Of a stretch of 64,000 bases of DNA, positions 35,547-43,612 are shown one piece after another. Position numbers and translations under genes: made by a program. The stretch is from NCBI RefSeq assembly GCF_000092205.1, contig NC_014216.1, positions 2,795,742-2,859,741 of the forward strand, written 5' to 3'. Under the pieces are notes generated by a model, which ran no database searches, was not told the DNA's origin, and saw only the letters and a list, made by a program, of their open reading frames with translations. Source of the stretch: Desulfurivibrio alkaliphilus AHT 2. GTDB taxonomy: Bacteria; Desulfobacterota; Desulfobulbia; Desulfobulbales; Desulfurivibrionaceae. How positions within the stretch are numbered: position 1 is the stretch's first letter; every line of letters starts with the position of its first letter.

Positions 35547-35909
35547 TCATGCAAGTGAATTCTGGTCTCTGGTAATTGCTTTTAGGCGCTTAACCTGCTT
35601 CGCCTCAGGACTGTTCATTGCGTGCCAAAGATCCCAATCCTGTTGCAAGCCCAACCAGAAATCAGGGGACATACCCAAAACACGGGCAAGCCGCAACGCC
35701 GTATCCGGAGTTACCGAACGTCTTCCTTTAATAATTTCGTTGAGACGGGGGTAAGAAACGCCCAAGCAGCGAGCAAGTTCCACTTGGGTAAGTTTAAGCG
35801 GCTTAACGAATTCCTCTAGAATCATCTCCCCGGGATGGGTCGGGGGGCGATTGCGTGGCAGCCGCCTACCAACATTAGTGATAGTCTGTGATTTCAATTT
35901 CGTAGGCAT
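35547..35909 (-). CDS. higA: HigA-family antitoxin (XRE helix-turn-helix), no partner toxin visible
   Basis: A 120-residue protein with NRPPTHPGEMILEEFVKPL at the start of the HigA/VapI helix-turn-helix, then LTQVELARCLGVSYPRLNEI and RRSVTPDTALRLARVLGMSP. The N-terminal 20 basic residues are an extra. GGAGGAAGG precedes the ATG. HigA normally binds its operator and neutralises the RNase HigB encoded just upstream, but the 160 bases upstream contain no HigB frame. It is convergent with the integrase and lies in the integron edge, where toxin-antitoxin genes are common. Confidence 0.85.
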   Translation of the reverse strand: MPTKLKSQTITNVGRRLPRNRPPTHPGEMILEEFVKPLKLTQVELARCLGVSYPRLNEIIKGRRSVTPDTALRLARVLGMSPDFWLGLQQDWDLWHAMNSPEAKQVKRLKAITRDQNSLA

Positions 35910-36069
35910 GGCCTTCCTCCCATATGAGGTCGGTCGACAATAGTGGACCCGAAGACCCTACATGGCTTTTTGCATTTTATAAAACCGGCGGTTAACTGAG
36001 CAAACGCCGCTGGCAAAGCAGTTGCGAAGCGGAGGGTTTGGCTTCCTTTGCAGGGGCCCTTAAAAAATC

Positions 36070-36155
36070 GCGCTTGTTTGCAGGCGGGCCGAGGCTTTTG
36101 TTAAATCGCTGGAGGGGTGCAAGCTACGGGAGCTTGATGCTACGGCGGTCAACCG
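36070..36155 (+). pseudogene. fragment of an integron integrase 5' region
   Basis: CAGGCGGGCCGAGGCTTTTG at 36081 and the following 60 bases closely match bases 34236-34315 inside intI (covering the [17 protein letters not shown] to ATEVNRYLE part), with scattered substitutions and no remaining frame. It is a relic of a second integrase copy or of a local duplication, 1.8 kb from the intact gene. Confidence 0.75.
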
Positions 36156-36174
36156 CCAGCCCGGTTGGTGATCT

Positions 36175-38487
36175 TCATGAGGCAGACAATTCCACCTGAT
36201 CCAGCTTGTCGAGGGTAAAGCTCTGCTCCTTGGTCAGGTCAACATGGCGCACGATGGGGGAGATCCCGGTGTCGACCAGGCTGTTGAAGGCGGCGAACTC
36301 TTCCTGGCTTATCTGCTGGTACTCTTCGTTCATTACCGCAAAATCGTTGCCGTAAACCCGGAAGAGCAAGGCCTCTGGGAAACGGGTCTGCAATTCTGTG
36401 GCGAAAAGCCGCAGGATGCTGTTGCCCTTTTCCCAGCCCTGCTGTTTGTTAAGCCGCGCCAGCCCCTGCAAATGGCAAAGGTAGAGGCTTTGGTACTGGT
36501 TGCTCTGCAGGGCGCTTTTAAGAAAATTTTCATTATGCAGCCCGGTCAACTGATCGTTGAAAAAGTAAGCGAAGCGCTCCCTTTCCAGGTCGGATAACGG
36601 GGTTTGGCTGAAGCGGCACAAGGCCCGGTGGTCGGTGCAGAAACGTTCTTCGCCGATCTCGCGGGCCGCTCGGTCCGGGGGGGTGGCCCCGGCCAGGGCC
36701 TTGACTGCCGCTTCCACCACCTCCGGGTGGAACTGCTTGCCGCTCATGGCCTGGAGCTTCTTCAGAGCGGTGGGAACATCGCTTTTGCTCTGGTAGACGC
36801 GGTTGGTGGTGATCGCGTCGAAGGCGTCGGCCACGGCCAGAATTCTGGCCAGCAAAGGAATGTCATCGCCCGCCAGGCGGTCGGGGTAGCCGCTGCCGTC
36901 ATGCCGTTCATGGTGATACAGCACGATCTCGGCCAGGTTGGCATACATATCGATGCCGGCGAGCATCTCGTGGCCGGCAACGGTGTGCAGCCTGATCAGG
37001 TCGTGTTCCAGCGGGGTGAATCGGCCCGGCTTCATGAGCACTGCGTCCGGGGTGGCGATTTTGCCGATGTCGTGCAGGATCGCCGACTTGGTCAGGCGCT
37101 TGATTTCCTCCTTGGGCAGCCCCATCTGGCGGCCGATCTTCAGGCTGTATTCGGCCACCCGCTGGGTATGACCGGCGGTGTAGGTGTCTCGCTGCTCGAT
37201 CATGTTGACAAAGGTCAGGATGGTCTCTTCGTAATTGGCGGTTCGTTCGGCGTTGAGGCGGTTCAACTCCTCCCGGTGCCGAAAGGAGTAAATGGCAAAC
37301 CCCAGATCACCGGCCAGTTCTTCCAGCATGGTGATCTCTTCCGGCTCGAATCCCTCCGGGCGCCAGGTGTATACCGCGAGCACCCCCAACGGCTGTTTGG
37401 TGCCGCCGGGTTGCGACAGCGGCAGGGTAATCATCTGCTGGAAGCCGTCGATGGCGCTTGGCTGGTGCCAGGGAGGGGAGGAGTGGGGATAAAGCTCTGA
37501 GGTCTCGATCACGCTTTGGTGGTCCCGCAGCGAGCGGGCCGCAGGGTGATGGTGGAAGGGAGAGCGGGGATCATCAATAGAATAGGGCGGGGTGTCAAGG
37601 CCCGTCGCCGGCGCGGAGGGGGGCGTTGCCGCCCCGGGCCCGGGGGCGACCGGTGCCTGGGAGGCATGGTAAACGGTTTGGATGGCCCCCTGTTCCAGCA
37701 ACCCGAGCCAGCAGAACTTATAATTTTTGCGCTGGATAAACCGGTCGCAGGCCTGGGTCAGCAGGGTTTTCAGGTTCGGTGCGGTCAGCAGCAGCCCGTT
37801 GATGTCGGAAACGGTCTGCATGATCTCGCGCAGATAGATCTCCAGATCGAGCAGTTCTTTGATCTCCCTGGTTCTTTTCCGGACCCGTTCTTCCAGCGAT
37901 CGGTTGATCTCGGCCAGTTCTTCTTCCGCCCGGTGTCGCCGGTAAATTTCCTGTTCCAGCGGCTTGATGGCCAAAAAACGGAACAGCAACCACAGGATGA
38001 TGCCGAGGGTGATGGAGACCGACAGGGAGGCGAGCAGCAGTTGGTTGCGGAGTTGAACCAGGATGGTTTCCGTCTGCTGGTAGTCCTTTTCCAGCTTCAG
38101 GGTGAGAAGGTGGGTGTCGGCAAATTCGACCCTTTTTTCCAGGACAAAAAGGTGCTCCGAGATGGTCGGGCGCTGGAAGGCGGTAAGCGAGTGGCCCAGG
38201 GGGGTAATCGCCTCGAAACGCACGATCTCCTGGTTGTTGGCGCCCCATTGCTGAATAAATTGCTCGATATCGGCCAAGCGCATGCGGAGCATGGGTTCGG
38301 TCATGAAGGTCGCGGCTTGGGCCAACTCCACGGCGGCCTGTTCCCGCACCTCCTGCATCAGGTTTTGCCGCTGCTGTTTGAGCACGACATAGTTGATCAG
38401 GATCAGGCTGATCAGCAGCACGCCGATCAGCGCGATGATCGCCCGGTTATAAGAAAAGATGCGGTCGGGGGAAGCGGTCTGGGTCAT
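36175..38487 (-). CDS. membrane HD-GYP phosphodiesterase with GAF and degenerate GGDEF-like domain
   Basis: A 770-residue protein. Two membrane segments (ALIGVLLISLILINYVVLK near 20-40 and ASLSVSITLGIILWLLFRFL near 155-175) flank a periplasmic sensor region. A coiled linker, a GAF-like domain and an HD-GYP domain follow: ILHDIGKIATPD and HHERHDGSGYPDRLAGDDIP. HD-GYP enzymes hydrolyse cyclic di-GMP. The last 150 residues look like a GGDEF fold with the signature decayed to YGNDFAV, so it should not make cyclic di-GMP. The cognate target may be the MshEN-like ATPase elsewhere in the window. Confidence 0.85.
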   Translation of the reverse strand: MTQTASPDRIFSYNRAIIALIGVLLISLILINYVVLKQQRQNLMQEVREQAAVELAQAATFMTEPMLRMRLADIEQFIQQWGANNQEIVRFEAITPLGHSLTAFQRPTISEHLFVLEKRVEFADTHLLTLKLEKDYQQTETILVQLRNQLLLASLSVSITLGIILWLLFRFLAIKPLEQEIYRRHRAEEELAEINRSLEERVRKRTREIKELLDLEIYLREIMQTVSDINGLLLTAPNLKTLLTQACDRFIQRKNYKFCWLGLLEQGAIQTVYHASQAPVAPGPGAATPPSAPATGLDTPPYSIDDPRSPFHHHPAARSLRDHQSVIETSELYPHSSPPWHQPSAIDGFQQMITLPLSQPGGTKQPLGVLAVYTWRPEGFEPEEITMLEELAGDLGFAIYSFRHREELNRLNAERTANYEETILTFVNMIEQRDTYTAGHTQRVAEYSLKIGRQMGLPKEEIKRLTKSAILHDIGKIATPDAVLMKPGRFTPLEHDLIRLHTVAGHEMLAGIDMYANLAEIVLYHHERHDGSGYPDRLAGDDIPLLARILAVADAFDAITTNRVYQSKSDVPTALKKLQAMSGKQFHPEVVEAAVKALAGATPPDRAAREIGEERFCTDHRALCRFSQTPLSDLERERFAYFFNDQLTGLHNENFLKSALQSNQYQSLYLCHLQGLARLNKQQGWEKGNSILRLFATELQTRFPEALLFRVYGNDFAVMNEEYQQISQEEFAAFNSLVDTGISPIVRHVDLTKEQSFTLDKLDQVELSAS

Positions 38488-38694
38488 AGCAAAGAATTAT
38501 AGCCCATCCGGACCGTATTTCAAAGCAGCCGTTAGTGGGCATTGACTTTGCCGGGATTCGGTGTAGTTTTTGGCAACCGTTGAAGCGGCCATTTGTAGCC
38601 TTGGTTTATGTTGCGAGGTTGGTTGTGATTGCTTTTTACGTGTCAAAATCAAGAGGCATACTGGCCGTAATAAGGCCATGATCCGGAACGGCAG

Positions 38695-41163
38695 ATGCAG
38701 GATGAACTGAAGGGTATTGTCGAGCGGGTTACCTTTCATAACCCGGAAAACGGCTGGTCGGTGCTGCGGGTGCAGCCCTTTGATCAGCGCCTGGAGGCGG
38801 TGCCGGTGCTGGTCCACCAGCAGCGGGTCTTTGCCGGGGCCACCATGCGTTTTCTGGGGCAGTGGAGTGAGCACCCCCGTTTTGGCCGCCAGTTCAAGGC
38901 CGACACCGCCCTGGAGGTGAAGCCGGCTTCCGCCGCGGCGCTGGAAAAATATCTCGGCTCCGGCTTAATCAAAGGTGTCGGCCCCAAGACCGCCCGCAAA
39001 ATCGTGCGCCATTTCGGCGACCAAACCCTGGATATCTTCGAACAGGAGATCGACCGGCTCACCGAGGTGCCGGGAATTGCCGAGGCCAAGCTCAAAAGCA
39101 TCAGCGCCGCCTGGCAGGAGCACCGGGCCATCCGCGAAGTAATGCTCTTTTTGCAGGGCCATGGCATCAGCACCCTGTTTGCGGTGCGGATCTACAAGGA
39201 GTATGGCGATAAGGCCATCGAGGTGGTCAATGCCGATCCCTACCGGCTGGCCGAGGATATTTTCGGCATCGGCTTTTTTTCCGCCGACCAGGTGGCCCTG
39301 AGCCTGGGCTTTGCCAAAGATGGCGAGCCGCGTCTGATGGCCGCCATCCGCCACGTGCTGGCCGCCGGCCGGGAGCAGGGGCACTGCTACCTGACCCTGG
39401 CCCAGGTGATCGCCGGGGTCAATGAACTGCTGGAGCTGGACATCGCCCCCCGTGCCGAAGGCTTGCTGGCCCAGATGGCGGCGGCGGGCAAGCTGATGGT
39501 GCGCACCCTGGCCGATAGCCAGGGCAATCCCCAAACCTGTTATTATTCCAAGACCCTTTATTACGACGAAGAAACGGTGGCGACCAGGATCAAGGCCCTG
39601 CTGGCGCCGGTGGAAGTGGACCGGCAGCGGGTGGCCGACTGGCTGGCCCGTTACTGCCAAAACCAAAAGATGGAGCTTTCCGCCGAGCAGCAACAGGCGG
39701 TGGCCGGTGTTGTGGGCCGCCGTTTTGCCATCCTCACCGGCGGGCCGGGTTGCGGCAAGACCACCGCCACCCGGGTGCTGGTGCGGCTGCTGGAGGCCAT
39801 GGGTCAAAGGGTGGTGTTGGCCGCCCCCACCGGCCGGGCCGCCCAGCGGCTGGGTGAAGTGGTGGGCCGCGAGGCCCGCACCATTCACCGGCTGCTGGAA
39901 TGGCAGGGCAGCGGCTTCAAGCGCCGGGCCGACCACCCCCTGGAGGGTGATTTTTTCATCGTCGATGAATGTTCCATGCTGGATGTCAGCCTTAGCGCCG
40001 CCCTGTTGCGGGCCGTGCCGCCCCAAGGCCAGGTGCTGTTCATCGGCGACCCCGACCAGTTGCCGCCGGTGGGGGCCGGCAACGTGCTGCGGGATCTGTT
40101 GAATGTTGCGGCTGTGCCCGCTTTCCGGCTGACCAAGGTGTTTCGCCAGGCGGCGGCCTCGGCCATTGTCCGTTTTGCCCACCAGATCAACCGCAGCGAA
40201 GTACCCCGGATTGATTCCCCCTTCCAGCACCCGGAGCGCTGGCAGCAGGAGTGCGACTGCCTCTTTCTCGATGCCGATGAGGCCACCCGGGAGCAGTTGC
40301 ATTTTTTAGGCCGGGTGCGCCGCCATTTCGCCCCGGATCATGGCCGCTTCCGGGAGCAGGCCGACCCCTTCAGCTTTCGCCTGGAAGAGGCGGTGCGGCC
40401 CTATGAAAGCGAATTTGAATTGCCGGAAAAGTTTCGCCATGTCGACCTGGAGCAGTTGCTGGGGGCCGAAAGCCGTTCCGAGGAACTCAAGGCCCTGCTG
40501 AAAAAGGTGCACCCCTGGTCGGCCCTGCATTACGGGCTGTCGGCGGTGGAGGTGGTAAAGAAACTCTACCGGGAATGGATTCCCAAGTACCGGGGGCAGG
40601 GAAGTGCGGAGACGGGTATTGAAATCCAGGTACTCTCGCCCATGACCCGGGGCAGCCTGGGCACCCGCAACCTCAACGAGGTGTTGCAGGCGGAGATCAA
40701 CCCCGCCGGGCCGGGGCGGCCCGAGGTGCGGCTGGGGGAGCGGCTTTTCCGCCTGGGCGACCGGGTAATCCACACCCGCAACAACTACGACCTGGAGGTG
40801 TTCAACGGCGATATCGGGGTTATCAGCGCCGTCGATCATGAGGCCCAGACCTGCGAGGTCACCTTCCCCCCGGACAGCCGCCGGGTGAATTACCGCCGCG
40901 ATCAACTGCCGGAGCTGGAGCTGGCCTATGCCATCACCATCCACAAGTCCCAGGGCAGCGAGTTTGCCGCGGTGATCATCCCGGTGTTGAGCCAGCATTA
41001 CCGGATGCTGTTCAACAACCTGATCTACACCGGCCTCACCCGGGCCCGCCGGCTGGCGGTGCTGGTGGGCAGCCGCCGGGCCCTGGCCCTGGCGGTCCAC
41101 AACCGCGACACCGCCCAACGCCAGACCGCCCTGGTACCGTTACTGGCCGCCGACTCCCCGTAA
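38695..41163 (+). CDS. recD2: RecD2-type ATP-dependent DNA helicase
   Basis: An 822-residue superfamily 1 helicase. The N-terminal OB-like and helix-hairpin-helix part (GIVERVTFHNPENGWSVL, LIKGVGPKTARKIVRHFG) is the RecD2 hallmark. Motor motifs: FAILTGGPGCGKTTATRVL near residue 348, FIVDECSMLDVSLSAALL, FIGDPDQLPPVGAGNVLRD, VFRQAAASAIVRFAHQIN, then YAITIHKSQGSEFAAVIIP and YTGLTRARRLAVLVG. An insert of about 80 residues (DEATREQLHFLGRVRRHF and on) is longer than usual between motifs III and V. RecD2 acts in replication restart and repair without RecBC. The ATG has only a weak ribosome site. Confidence 0.88.
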   Translation: MQDELKGIVERVTFHNPENGWSVLRVQPFDQRLEAVPVLVHQQRVFAGATMRFLGQWSEHPRFGRQFKADTALEVKPASAAALEKYLGSGLIKGVGPKTARKIVRHFGDQTLDIFEQEIDRLTEVPGIAEAKLKSISAAWQEHRAIREVMLFLQGHGISTLFAVRIYKEYGDKAIEVVNADPYRLAEDIFGIGFFSADQVALSLGFAKDGEPRLMAAIRHVLAAGREQGHCYLTLAQVIAGVNELLELDIAPRAEGLLAQMAAAGKLMVRTLADSQGNPQTCYYSKTLYYDEETVATRIKALLAPVEVDRQRVADWLARYCQNQKMELSAEQQQAVAGVVGRRFAILTGGPGCGKTTATRVLVRLLEAMGQRVVLAAPTGRAAQRLGEVVGREARTIHRLLEWQGSGFKRRADHPLEGDFFIVDECSMLDVSLSAALLRAVPPQGQVLFIGDPDQLPPVGAGNVLRDLLNVAAVPAFRLTKVFRQAAASAIVRFAHQINRSEVPRIDSPFQHPERWQQECDCLFLDADEATREQLHFLGRVRRHFAPDHGRFREQADPFSFRLEEAVRPYESEFELPEKFRHVDLEQLLGAESRSEELKALLKKVHPWSALHYGLSAVEVVKKLYREWIPKYRGQGSAETGIEIQVLSPMTRGSLGTRNLNEVLQAEINPAGPGRPEVRLGERLFRLGDRVIHTRNNYDLEVFNGDIGVISAVDHEAQTCEVTFPPDSRRVNYRRDQLPELELAYAITIHKSQGSEFAAVIIPVLSQHYRMLFNNLIYTGLTRARRLAVLVGSRRALALAVHNRDTAQRQTALVPLLAADSP

Positions 41164-41177
41164 CCGCTTACGATCAA

Positions 41178-41378
41178 TCAGGCCGCACATGCCGGGCACA
41201 CCCCGGTGATCTCAATGGTTTGTTGGGCCATGCTGAAGCCCAGCTCCCGGGCCTTGCGGTCGATGGTGGCGCTGATATCGCTATCGGAGAGTTCCGCGCG
41301 GTTCAGGGCCTCGTCCTGGCAGTTCTGATGATTGTGCCCCTTGTGCAGGAAACCGGTAACCACCGCCGTATCGTTCAT
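41178..41378 (-). CDS. Fur-family C-terminal-like small protein
   Basis: A 66-residue protein resembling the C-terminal half of Fur/Zur regulators: CQDEALNRAELSDSD, the helix IDRKARELGFSMAQQ and the closing EITGVCPACAA, which corresponds to the CxxC zinc knuckle of Fur proteins. The DNA-binding domain is missing, so it is either a remnant of a fur/zur gene or a free-standing dimerisation/metal module. It follows the histidine-rich zinc protein gene on the same strand, in keeping with a zinc context. Confidence 0.55.
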   Translation of the reverse strand: MNDTAVVTGFLHKGHNHQNCQDEALNRAELSDSDISATIDRKARELGFSMAQQTIEITGVCPACAA

Positions 41379-41415
41379 GCTCCCACCCGATTACTGTTGT
41401 CAGCGAAAGGCTGTA

Positions 41416-42189
41416 TCATAGAGTCAGGCGGGGGTTCTGTGGTCGCAAGTCCGCTCCCACCTGACCGGCCGGGGTCACAGCCTGCACCCTGATCCTCTCG
41501 GTGCCGGGAAAATGCTCAAAGAGCCGGAAGTCGATCCGGTCGAGACGTTCGGGCCGCTCGCAATGAAACTCCCACAGCCCGGTGAAGTCTGCATGGTCAT
41601 GATCATGATCATGCTTGTGTCCATGTCCGTGATGATGGTCGTGGCCGTGGTCACCATGTCCGTGCTGGTGGTCATGGCTGTGGTCTCCATGCTCATGGCT
41701 ATCCCCATGCCCATGTTCATGTCGGTGATCGAGATCAAAATCCGATCCGATCTTGGCTCGCACCTGCCGGCAATGGGCGGCCGGGGGCAGGGCGAAAAGT
41801 TTTTCACCCTCGGCCAGCAACTCTTTGGCCTCGCGGATGGCCTGGCGCTGCTCCCCGGTTCGGGGCTGATGCTCGAACCCCACCTTGTTGAAGCCGGGGC
41901 TGACCATGTCGATGACCAGTAGGGAACCCTCCACAATCAGGTTGATTTCCGCCAGCCCGTGGACATGTGCCCCCAGCCCGGTGCCGTGCCCATGGCCATG
42001 ATCGTGCCCGTGTCCGTCATCATGCCCATGGGAGTGGTGGCTATTATGGCCGGAGCGCTTTTCGTGGTGGCCGTGCTCGTCGTGATGAGCGCCCACCGGC
42101 TGGGCCTGGAGCAGCAGCAGGCCCAGCGCCATTCCCAGCGCCTGCCGCAGAAAAAGTTTTTTTCCTTTCCGTTTGTTGGCAACAATCAT
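41416..42189 (-). CDS. ZrgA-like (DUF2796) periplasmic histidine-rich zinc protein
   Basis: A 257-residue protein with a signal sequence (LGMALGLLLLQAQPVGA), a first His-rich block (HGHHEKRSGHNSHHSHGHDD), the conserved ALGAHVHGLAEINLIVEGS-like core (here LGAHVHGLAEINLIVEGSLL), and a second long His/Asp block (HGHDHHHGHGHKHDHDHDH). The core and the closing RIRVQAVTPAGQVGADL match DUF2796/ZrgA, a zinc-uptake accessory that feeds an ABC transporter. A Zur-like operator lies 26 bases upstream of the start, supporting induction on zinc limitation. GGAGG precedes the ATG. Confidence 0.85.
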   Translation of the reverse strand: MIVANKRKGKKLFLRQALGMALGLLLLQAQPVGAHHDEHGHHEKRSGHNSHHSHGHDDGHGHDHGHGHGTGLGAHVHGLAEINLIVEGSLLVIDMVSPGFNKVGFEHQPRTGEQRQAIREAKELLAEGEKLFALPPAAHCRQVRAKIGSDFDLDHRHEHGHGDSHEHGDHSHDHQHGHGDHGHDHHHGHGHKHDHDHDHADFTGLWEFHCERPERLDRIDFRLFEHFPGTERIRVQAVTPAGQVGADLRPQNPRLTL

Positions 42190-42214
42190 ATCGGTATTAC
42201 CTCCGCGGTGAAAT

Positions 42215-42237
42215 GAAATGTTATATCATAGCAAAAT
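42215..42237 (-). promoter_or_regulatory. Zur-like operator
   Basis: TGTTATATCATAGCA (42219-42233) is close to its own reverse complement and to the Zur consensus TGTTATAATATAACA; the flanking GAAA on one side extends the match. It lies directly before the ribosome site of the ZrgA-like gene. Confidence 0.6.
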
Positions 42238-42340
42238 AGTATGGCGGGGTGAGCGTGTCAATATAATTTCCAGCCAGGTTTTTCAGCCGTCGCTTCACGG
42301 GCGGCAGGCCGAATTCCTGTTCGGTTGCCCTAAAAAATTA

Positions 42341-42369
42341 TTGACAGCGTAACTTGTCACTGCTATATC
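42341..42369 (+). promoter_or_regulatory. sigma-70 promoter with overlapping inverted repeat
   Basis: TTGACA 42341-42346, 17-base spacer, TATATC 42364-42369, about 88 bases before the Cys-tail gene at 42457. The arms TGACA and TGTCA (42342-42346, 42355-42359) form an inverted repeat over the -35 and spacer, a typical repressor position. Confidence 0.5.
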
Positions 42370-42456
42370 CAAGCCTGAATGTTTGGTTGTCTTAACTTTT
42401 TATTGGCTCTCAAAAACTACGATTTTCAGATAATCCCAACACAAGGAGAAGCCGAC

Positions 42457-42861
42457 ATGCTGGAGCAACGGGAAAACCTTACCATTGATTACCGCAAACA
42501 GCAAAATGCGGTGCACTTGCGCTTGTCCGGCGATTTTGACGGGCCGGCGGCGTTTTGCCTGGTTGATTTTTTGCAGGCCCGCTTCATTCCGGGCGACCGG
42601 GTATTTATTGGAACCGACCGGTTGCACCGGGTGGCTCCGAGCGCTCGTAGCGCCCTGCGCGCCTTGTTGCGCTGGGTCGGTGTGCCGGCCGAGGCCGTTT
42701 TTTTCAAAGGGAGTAAGGCCCATGCTCTGGCTTTTGACGGCAGTAGGGTGATTGCCGTCAGGGCAAGCGACAAATGTGGTTGCGGTAAGAATTGCGCCAA
42801 TTGCGGCGGTAAAAACGGGCAGAAAAAGAGTGAGACCACCAGGGATGAGCAGGTTAACTAA
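42457..42861 (+). CDS. small protein with Cys-rich metal-binding tail
   Basis: A 134-residue protein beginning MLEQRENLTIDYRKQQ. The body LHLRLSGDFDGPAAFCLVDFLQ with RLHRVAPSARSALRALLRW resembles a STAS-like fold, but the match is weak. The tail KCGCGKNCANCGGKNGQKK supplies four cysteines in a CxCxxxCxxC array, almost the same as the tail of the next gene. AAGGAG precedes the ATG. A shared tail suggests the two proteins bind the same metal or cluster. Confidence 0.65.
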   Translation: MLEQRENLTIDYRKQQNAVHLRLSGDFDGPAAFCLVDFLQARFIPGDRVFIGTDRLHRVAPSARSALRALLRWVGVPAEAVFFKGSKAHALAFDGSRVIAVRASDKCGCGKNCANCGGKNGQKKSETTRDEQVN

Positions 42862-42877
42862 ACCCGCTTTTTTAGGC

Positions 42878-42928
42878 CAACAAAATTAGGCATGCTAAAA
42901 AACATTAATGTGCCTTGTTGATTTTTTT
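42878..42928 (+). terminator. hairpin with T run and embedded palindrome
   Basis: CAACAA and GGCA (42878-42892) pair with TGCC and TTGTTG (42911-42920), followed by seven T (42922-42928). Inside lies TTAGGCATGCTAA (42886-42898), a near-palindrome similar to DtxR/MntR-type operators. It ends or attenuates transcription between the two Cys-tail genes. Confidence 0.5.
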
Positions 42929-42953
42929 ACTAAACTTAATCCAGGTGTAAGCC

Positions 42954-43355
42954 ATGTCTATTGCAATCATCGGCGGTATGAAGAGGCTGGAGAGCCGTTA
43001 CCGGGAAGAGGGGCGGCGGCGGGGTTTTGACCTTAAAGTTTTCAACGTGGCCGGTCGTGACCTGGAGCGCAAGCTGCTGAAGATGGCGGCGGTGGTTCTG
43101 TTCACCGACCGGATTTCCCACAACGCCCGCCGGGAGGTGGTGCGGGCCGCCCGTCTTCACCGGATTCCCCTCTACCAGTATCATTCCTGCGGGCTTTGCA
43201 CCCTGCGCGACTGTCTCGATTGCCTGTCGGCGCCCTCCGATGGTAAGGATACAGGGCAATGCGGTTGCGGCCGTGATTGTGCCAATTGCGACGAAAAGGG
43301 CAAAGGCAAGGGGGCAAAGGGTGGCCGCCCGGCCGGTGCCGGCTTGGCCCATTGA
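42954..43355 (+). CDS. DUF2325-family protein with Cys/Lys-rich tail
   Basis: A 133-residue protein. SIAIIGGMKRLESRYREEG and the VLFTDRISHNARREVVRAAR segment are the DUF2325 core, followed by the usual cysteine cluster SCGLCTLRDCLDCL. The tail CGCGRDCANCDEKGKGKG copies the tail of the preceding gene. The frame stops at TGA (43353-43355), yet the same frame continues with a lysine-rich run (TKKKKQPAAKARAKTVP) to a second TGA at 43434, which overlaps the ribosome site of the next relic. The first stop could be a recent nonsense change or read-through point. Function unknown. Confidence 0.75.
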   Translation: MSIAIIGGMKRLESRYREEGRRRGFDLKVFNVAGRDLERKLLKMAAVVLFTDRISHNARREVVRAARLHRIPLYQYHSCGLCTLRDCLDCLSAPSDGKDTGQCGCGRDCANCDEKGKGKGAKGGRPAGAGLAH

Positions 43356-43437
43356 ACCAAGAAGAAAAAGCAGCCGGCGGCCAAGGCCAGGGCTAAAACC
43401 GTTCCCCGCAAAACCAGCACCAAGAAGGAGGCCTGAT

Positions 43438-43612
43438 CATGTCGGGATTTTTGTCATCCGCCCAATATTTTCTGCCGCCGGCTGAGTCGGGGCGAAATCG
43501 ACACCGAAGTCCTGGACGGGGCGGCCATCAGCGCTGCCCTTACTATCTTGACGATCCTGCGATTCGGTTATACATCGCTCTGCCGAACTGACCCCGGCGG
43601 CGCCCCGGCTTG
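43438..43612 (+). pseudogene. decayed N-terminal fragment of a P-type metal ATPase-like gene
   Basis: An ATG behind AGGAGG starts MSGFLSSAQYFLPPAE and stops early; one base out of frame, LSRGEIDTEVLDGAAISAAL follows, which resembles the segment preceding the first paired helices of heavy-metal P-type ATPases (R-x-x-I-D-x-x-x-L-D-A-A-A). The frameshift and the lack of any catalytic domain mark it as a relic. The family call rests on one short motif. Confidence 0.4.

Noticed and set aside
35980-36020. GGCGGTTAACTGAGC near the HigA promoter resembles the right half of an attC
   Set aside because: No matching left arm or R box was found, so it cannot be called a site.
41580-41740. Low-complexity CATG/GTCATG repeats
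   Set aside because: These are the histidine codons of the ZrgA-like protein read from the other strand, not an independent repeat.
43353-43355. In-frame TGA of the DUF2325 gene as a second selenocysteine
   Set aside because: The downstream tail is lysine rich with no conserved cysteine to replace, and no convincing hairpin sits at the right distance.
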